From a bacterium (GTDB taxonomy: Bacteria > Bacteroidota > Bacteroidia > Bacteroidales > Muribaculaceae), in NCBI GenBank assembly GCA_004561555.1, contig SFVH01000034.1, forward strand, positions 1-30,231: DNA of 30,231 nucleotides, given 5' to 3'. Under the pieces are notes generated by a model. That model was not told the DNA's origin. It saw nothing but the letters and a program-made list of their open reading frames with translations, and made no database searches. Shown one piece after another: positions 23,801 to 30,231 of this stretch. Position 1 is the first letter of the stretch, and the number at the start of each line of letters is the position of its first letter. Both the position numbers and the translations under genes were made by a program.

Positions 23801-24670
23801 TTGACCAAATGGACTACCGACGCTCATAAAAATCAGATGATTCACGACACTATCGTGAACTATCTCCGCAAGTCGAAAGAAATTGATGCCGAGTTGCGTC
23901 GTCGCAAGTTTGACGTCTCTATCGGCGACGAACTTCCTTCGGGCATTATGCAGCTTGCCAAGGTTTATGTGGCTAAAAAGCGTAAGATTGGCGTGGGTGA
24001 TAAGATGGCAGGTCGTCACGGTAACAAGGGTATTGTGTCGCGTGTTGTGCGTCAGGAAGATATGCCGTTCTTGTCGGATGGTACCCCCGTGGATATCGTA
24101 CTTAACCCGCTCGGTGTGCCTTCGCGTATGAACCTCGGTCAGATTTTTGAGACCGTGCTCGGTTGGGCAGGTCGCGAACTCGGCGAGAAATTTGCCACTC
24201 CGATTTTCGACGGAGCCAGCCTCGACGACCTCAACAATTGGACTGATAAGGCAGGTGTGCCTCGTTATGGTAAGACCTACCTCTATGATGGCGGCACCGG
24301 TGAACGCTTTGACCAGCCGGCTACTGTGGGTGTAATTTATATGCTCAAACTCGGTCACATGGTTGAAGACAAGATGCATGCTCGTTCGATTGGTCCGTAC
24401 TCGCTCATCACTCAACAACCGCTCGGCGGTAAGGCTCAATTCGGTGGTCAGCGTTTCGGTGAAATGGAAGTTTGGGCACTCGAAGCTTTCGGCGCTTCGC
24501 ATGTGCTTCAAGAAATCCTCACCATCAAGAGTGACGATGTTGTGGGACGTAGCAAAGCTTACGAAGCAATCGTTAAGGGCGAACCGATGCCTACTCCGGG
24601 TATGCCGGAATCATTAAACGTGCTTTTGCATGAATTGCGTGGTCTGGGACTTAGCATTAACTTGGAATAA
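20861..24670 (+). CDS. rpoB: DNA-directed RNA polymerase subunit beta
   Basis: The 1269-residue protein starts at the ATG at 20861 (MSVSTVQPRVNFASVKN); a TTG at 20819 would overlap the attenuator and is rejected. The rifampicin region reads LSQFMDQTNPLAEITHKRRMSALGPGGL in two overlapping pieces, with the sensitive-type Asp, His and Ser at the usual resistance positions. RDRAGFEVRDVHYTHYGR and PIETPEGPNIGLISS follow. GDKMAGRHGNKGIVS near the C-terminus is part of the active centre. Length is normal for Bacteroidales. It lies 14 bp before rpoC. Confidence 0.98.
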   Translation: MSVSTVQPRVNFASVKNPLPFPDFLEIQLKSFHDFLQLDTPLEKRKNEGLFKVFAENFPIADTRNNFVLEFLDYYIDPPRYTIEECLERGLTYSVPLKAKLKLYCTDPDHEDFDTVIQDVYLGPIPYMTEKGTFVINGAERVVVSQLHRSPGVFFGQSTHANGTKLYSARIIPFRGSWIEFATDINNVMYAYIDRKKKLPVTTLLRAIGLDSDKDIIEIFGLAEEIKVNKTNLKKAVGRKLAARVLKTWVEDFVDEDTGEVVSIERNDVVIDRETVLEEEHIQDILDSGLQTILLHKEDVDMSDYTIIFNTLQKDTSNSEKEAIHYIYRQLRNAEPPDDASAREVITNLFFSEKRYDLGDVGRYRINKKLSLDVPEEVKVLTKEDIIAIIKYLIELINSKSDVDDIDHLSNRRVRTVGEQLYNQFGVGLARMARTIRERMNVRDNEVFTPIDLINAKTISSVINTFFGTNALSQFMDQTNPLAEITHKRRMSALGPGGLSRDRAGFEVRDVHYTHYGRLCPIETPEGPNIGLISSLCVYAKINNLGFIETPYRKVENSKVDLNNDNVTYLTAEIEEGQIIAQGNAPLNDDGTFIRNKVKARLDADFPVVAPEEVQLMDVSPMQIASIAASLIPFLEHDDANRALMGSNMMRQAVPLLRSEAPIVGTGIEKQLAHDSRTQIMAEGAGVIEFVDASVIRIRYDRTEDEEFVNFEDSVKEYNIPKFRMTNQSTTIDLRPICKKGQRVEKGMILTEGYATENGELALGRNLKVAFMPWKGYNYEDAIVLNERMVREDILTSVHVSEYSLEVRETKRGMEELTSDIPNVSEDATKDLDERGIIRVGAHVVPGDILIGKITPKGESDPTPEEKLLRAIFGDKAGDVKDASLKASPSLKGVIIKTNLYSKAVKKKGKAANAVLQKIDEEFELRQAELKARLIEKLITLTEGKVSQGVKDFLGTEIIPKGEKFTAEYLKGIEEYDTIGLTKWTTDAHKNQMIHDTIVNYLRKSKEIDAELRRRKFDVSIGDELPSGIMQLAKVYVAKKRKIGVGDKMAGRHGNKGIVSRVVRQEDMPFLSDGTPVDIVLNPLGVPSRMNLGQIFETVLGWAGRELGEKFATPIFDGASLDDLNNWTDKAGVPRYGKTYLYDGGTGERFDQPATVGVIYMLKLGHMVEDKMHARSIGPYSLITQQPLGGKAQFGGQRFGEMEVWALEAFGASHVLQEILTIKSDDVVGRSKAYEAIVKGEPMPTPGMPESLNVLLHELRGLGLSINLE

Positions 24671-24684
24671 AACAGACAAAGAAT

Positions 24685-29007
<4,323 letters not shown>

Positions 29008-29030
29008 TTGGGCCTTTAGAAACTGACAAT

Positions 29031-29067
29031 AAAGAGACTGTCTAACAAGTTTAGGCAGTCTCTTTTT
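29031..29067 (+). terminator. Rho-independent terminator after rpoC
   Basis: AAAGAGACTGTCTAA pairs with TTAGGCAGTCTCTTT (15 pairs, one wobble) around CAAGT, followed by more T. It is the end of the tRNA-tuf-rpoBC unit. Confidence 0.9.
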
Positions 29068-29110
29068 ATAGTTTCAACAGGCAAAAAATAAGCTAATAAA
29101 TAAGGCTTTC

Positions 29111-29477
29111 ATGCTGAAATTCAGTGTGAAAACTCACAAGAACTTCCTGAATCCCGAGTATCATGATACCAAGCCTTCCTGCAACTTCTTTTTCTCCCAC
29201 GAGAAGCAGACCTATCTGTACAAATACATGGCGGTGACATCTCCGGTGACTGCTTCCGTTTTGTCGCTGGCTGTCTCAACATTGACTGCAAAACGCGGCC
29301 TCTATGATCTTCAAGAACAAAGATGCCTATACTTTCGGGGTGCTGGCAAGCCTCATAGCCAAGGAGGTGAACTGCGAAGAGGGTACGGCAAAGAAATACA
29401 TCAATTTCATGATAAAAGAGGGCATTCTCGAAAAGACAAAGTACAACAACTACAAACTCGGTGACAAAAATGATTAG
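29111..29477 (+). pseudogene. Decayed primase/zinc-binding-like gene fragment of mobile-element type
   Basis: Three pieces look like parts of one former protein. Piece 1 (ATG at 29111) contains KNFLNPEYHDTKPSCNFFFS up to YLYKYM. It continues in the next frame at 29230 as GGDISGDCFRFVAG and then stops at 29305-29307. Piece 2 (29304-29477, 57 residues) begins MIFKNKDAYTFGVLASLIAK and looks like a small winged-helix end. The D-x-x-PSC and GD-x-F-x-FVA pattern resembles CHC2-type primase or toprim-associated domains common in Bacteroidetes mobile elements. A frameshift and an internal loss are inferred. No intact neighbour or attachment site is seen. Confidence 0.55.
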
Positions 29478-29607
29478 ACTGCCATCTCTATCATTTGCAA
29501 GCAGCATTGCCGCTGGCGAACACCATGCTGGACTGACATCTGACAATGATGCCATATTCAACCTGGAGTATTTTGTATGTCTAAATATGCTTATTTATGC
29601 TCATTAA
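29470..29607 (+). other. Small open frame, 45 codons, doubtful
   Basis: It starts MIRLPSLSFASSIAAGEHHAG and overlaps the end of the fragment above by 8 nt. It may be part of the same decayed element or chance. I do not recognise it. Confidence 0.2.
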
Positions 29608-29659
29608 ATAGGTGATGCGGCTTTATTCTTCAAAAAGCAGAAATTTTGTTGATAAAAAA

Positions 29660-29690
29660 TTGCAAATGCGAAATATTATCATTAACTTAG
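29660..29690 (+). promoter_or_regulatory. Probable promoter of the fur-like gene
   Basis: TTG (29660-29662) lies 20 bp before TAACTTAG (29683-29690), near the Bacteroidia consensus with one change in each box. The ATG is about 21 bp downstream. Confidence 0.45.
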
Positions 29691-29711
29691 CAGCATCAAA
29701 ATACGAGAAGA

Positions 29712-30128
29712 ATGGAAAGTACGGAGATTATAAAGAACGCAGGCCTAAAAATCACTCCGCAACGTAAAGTGGTTTATGAGGTTATGATGGAATTGCGTCA
29801 TGCTACCATTGATGAAATAATCAAGAGTGTTCAATCCAAAGATAATGAGATAACCATCTCAACCATCTATCGTATTCTTGATTCGTTTTGCAAGGCTAAT
29901 CTGTTATCACTTGTGTTCCATCCCGAAGTGGGGAAAAGCTATTATGACATTACCGTGAAAGAGCATCACCACATATTAGAGGGAAAGAGCATCTTGGATT
30001 ATATGGATGAAGGGCTTACGGAATTGATACGACAGTATTTGAAAGAAAAGAATTTTGCATCGGTTGACATTAGCCGAATACAGGTGCAGATAACGATAAA
30101 TAACCCAAAGTTAAACTCTAAAAAGTAA
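29712..30128 (+). CDS. Fur/PerR-family transcriptional regulator
   Basis: The 138-residue protein has the winged-helix start (IIKNAGLKITPQRKVVYEVM) and the recognition helix region (EITISTIYRILDSFCKANLL). The metal/dimer region includes KSYYDITVKEHHHILEG. The paired CxxC structural zinc cysteines common in Fur/PerR are absent, so sensing of iron, peroxide or zinc cannot be decided; similar Cys-poor forms are, as I recall, common in Bacteroidetes. It is 5 bp upstream of the pterin-synthase-like gene, so the two are likely one operon. Confidence 0.87.
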   Translation: MESTEIIKNAGLKITPQRKVVYEVMMELRHATIDEIIKSVQSKDNEITISTIYRILDSFCKANLLSLVFHPEVGKSYYDITVKEHHHILEGKSILDYMDEGLTELIRQYLKEKNFASVDISRIQVQITINNPKLNSKK

Positions 30129-30133
30129 AAAGT

Positions 30134-30231
30134 ATGAGAAGTATCACGACTTTCGATTTGCAGTATGCACATCGGTTCTATGGCTTCCAAGGCGAAGCCC
30201 AGTATCTTCACGGTCACACTGGCACACTGAC
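30134..30231 (+). CDS. 6-pyruvoyl-tetrahydropterin synthase/QueD-like protein, partial
   Basis: Only the first 32 codons are inside the window; I translated them by hand. They read MRSITTFDLQYAHRFYGF and then EAQYLHGHTGTLT. The zinc-binding His of AHRF and of HGH are typical of the family, which makes pterin intermediates for queuosine or folate. At the position of the catalytic Cys of QueD (C-xxx-HGH) there is Ala, with Glu one residue before it. The subfamily is thus uncertain. Confidence 0.75.
   Translation, partial: MRSITTFDLQYAHRFYGFQGEAQYLHGHTGTL

Overview
The window looks like a chromosomal segment of a Bacteroidales bacterium, possibly of the Muribaculaceae, Prevotellaceae or Porphyromonadaceae type; the exact family is an inference. 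Three signs support this. Promoters fit the Bacteroidia pattern TTTG, 18-20 bp, TAnnTTTG. Several secreted proteins end in a type IX secretion (T9SS) C-terminal domain with a KVIV-type tail. The EF-Tu, RpoB and RpoC sequences are Bacteroides-like, and most genes lack a Shine-Dalgarno sequence.

Left part, mostly minus strand (1-7370): a partial secreted carbohydrate-binding-like protein runs off the left edge. Next come a secreted protein with SusE/F-like modules and a T9SS tail, adenylate kinase, hypoxanthine phosphoribosyltransferase, and a second T9SS-tailed protein with a chitobiase-C-like module. A coupled run follows: radical SAM protein, LD-carboxypeptidase and a small outer-membrane barrel-like protein.

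Middle (7465-14131): an 847-residue T9SS cargo with two cleaved-adhesin (MAM-like) domains is followed by a CidA/LrgA-CidB/LrgB pair. Facing it on the minus strand is a three-gene nonulosonic-acid-like operon: LegB-like dehydratase, ATP-grasp ligase, LegI/NeuB-like synthase. The cidB and legI stop codons touch with no base between them, and the only hairpin with a minus-strand T-tract lies beyond cidAB.

Translation and transcription region (14310-29067, plus strand): rpsU, a Xer-type recombinase and hpf form one unit with a structured leader. A second long unit runs tRNA-Thr(TGT), tRNA-Tyr, tRNA-Gly, tRNA-Thr(GGT), tuf, tRNA-Trp, secE, nusG, rplK, rplA, rplJ, rplL, rpoB, rpoC. It has one clear promoter, an attenuator-like hairpin before rpoB and a strong terminator after rpoC.

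Right edge: a decayed fragment of a primase-like, mobile-element-type gene is followed by a Fur-family regulator and the start of a 6-pyruvoyl-tetrahydropterin-synthase-like gene.

The most notable observations are: (1) tuf lacks exactly 43 codons in frame within EF-Tu domain 3; (2) the rpsU leader carries an anti-SD-complementary AAAGGAGGT and a compact set of stems with a possible pseudoknot, while hpf at the end of the same unit has a strong Shine-Dalgarno, which suggests bS21-linked control; (3) a minimal legB/ATP-grasp/legI operon lacks the other sugar genes.
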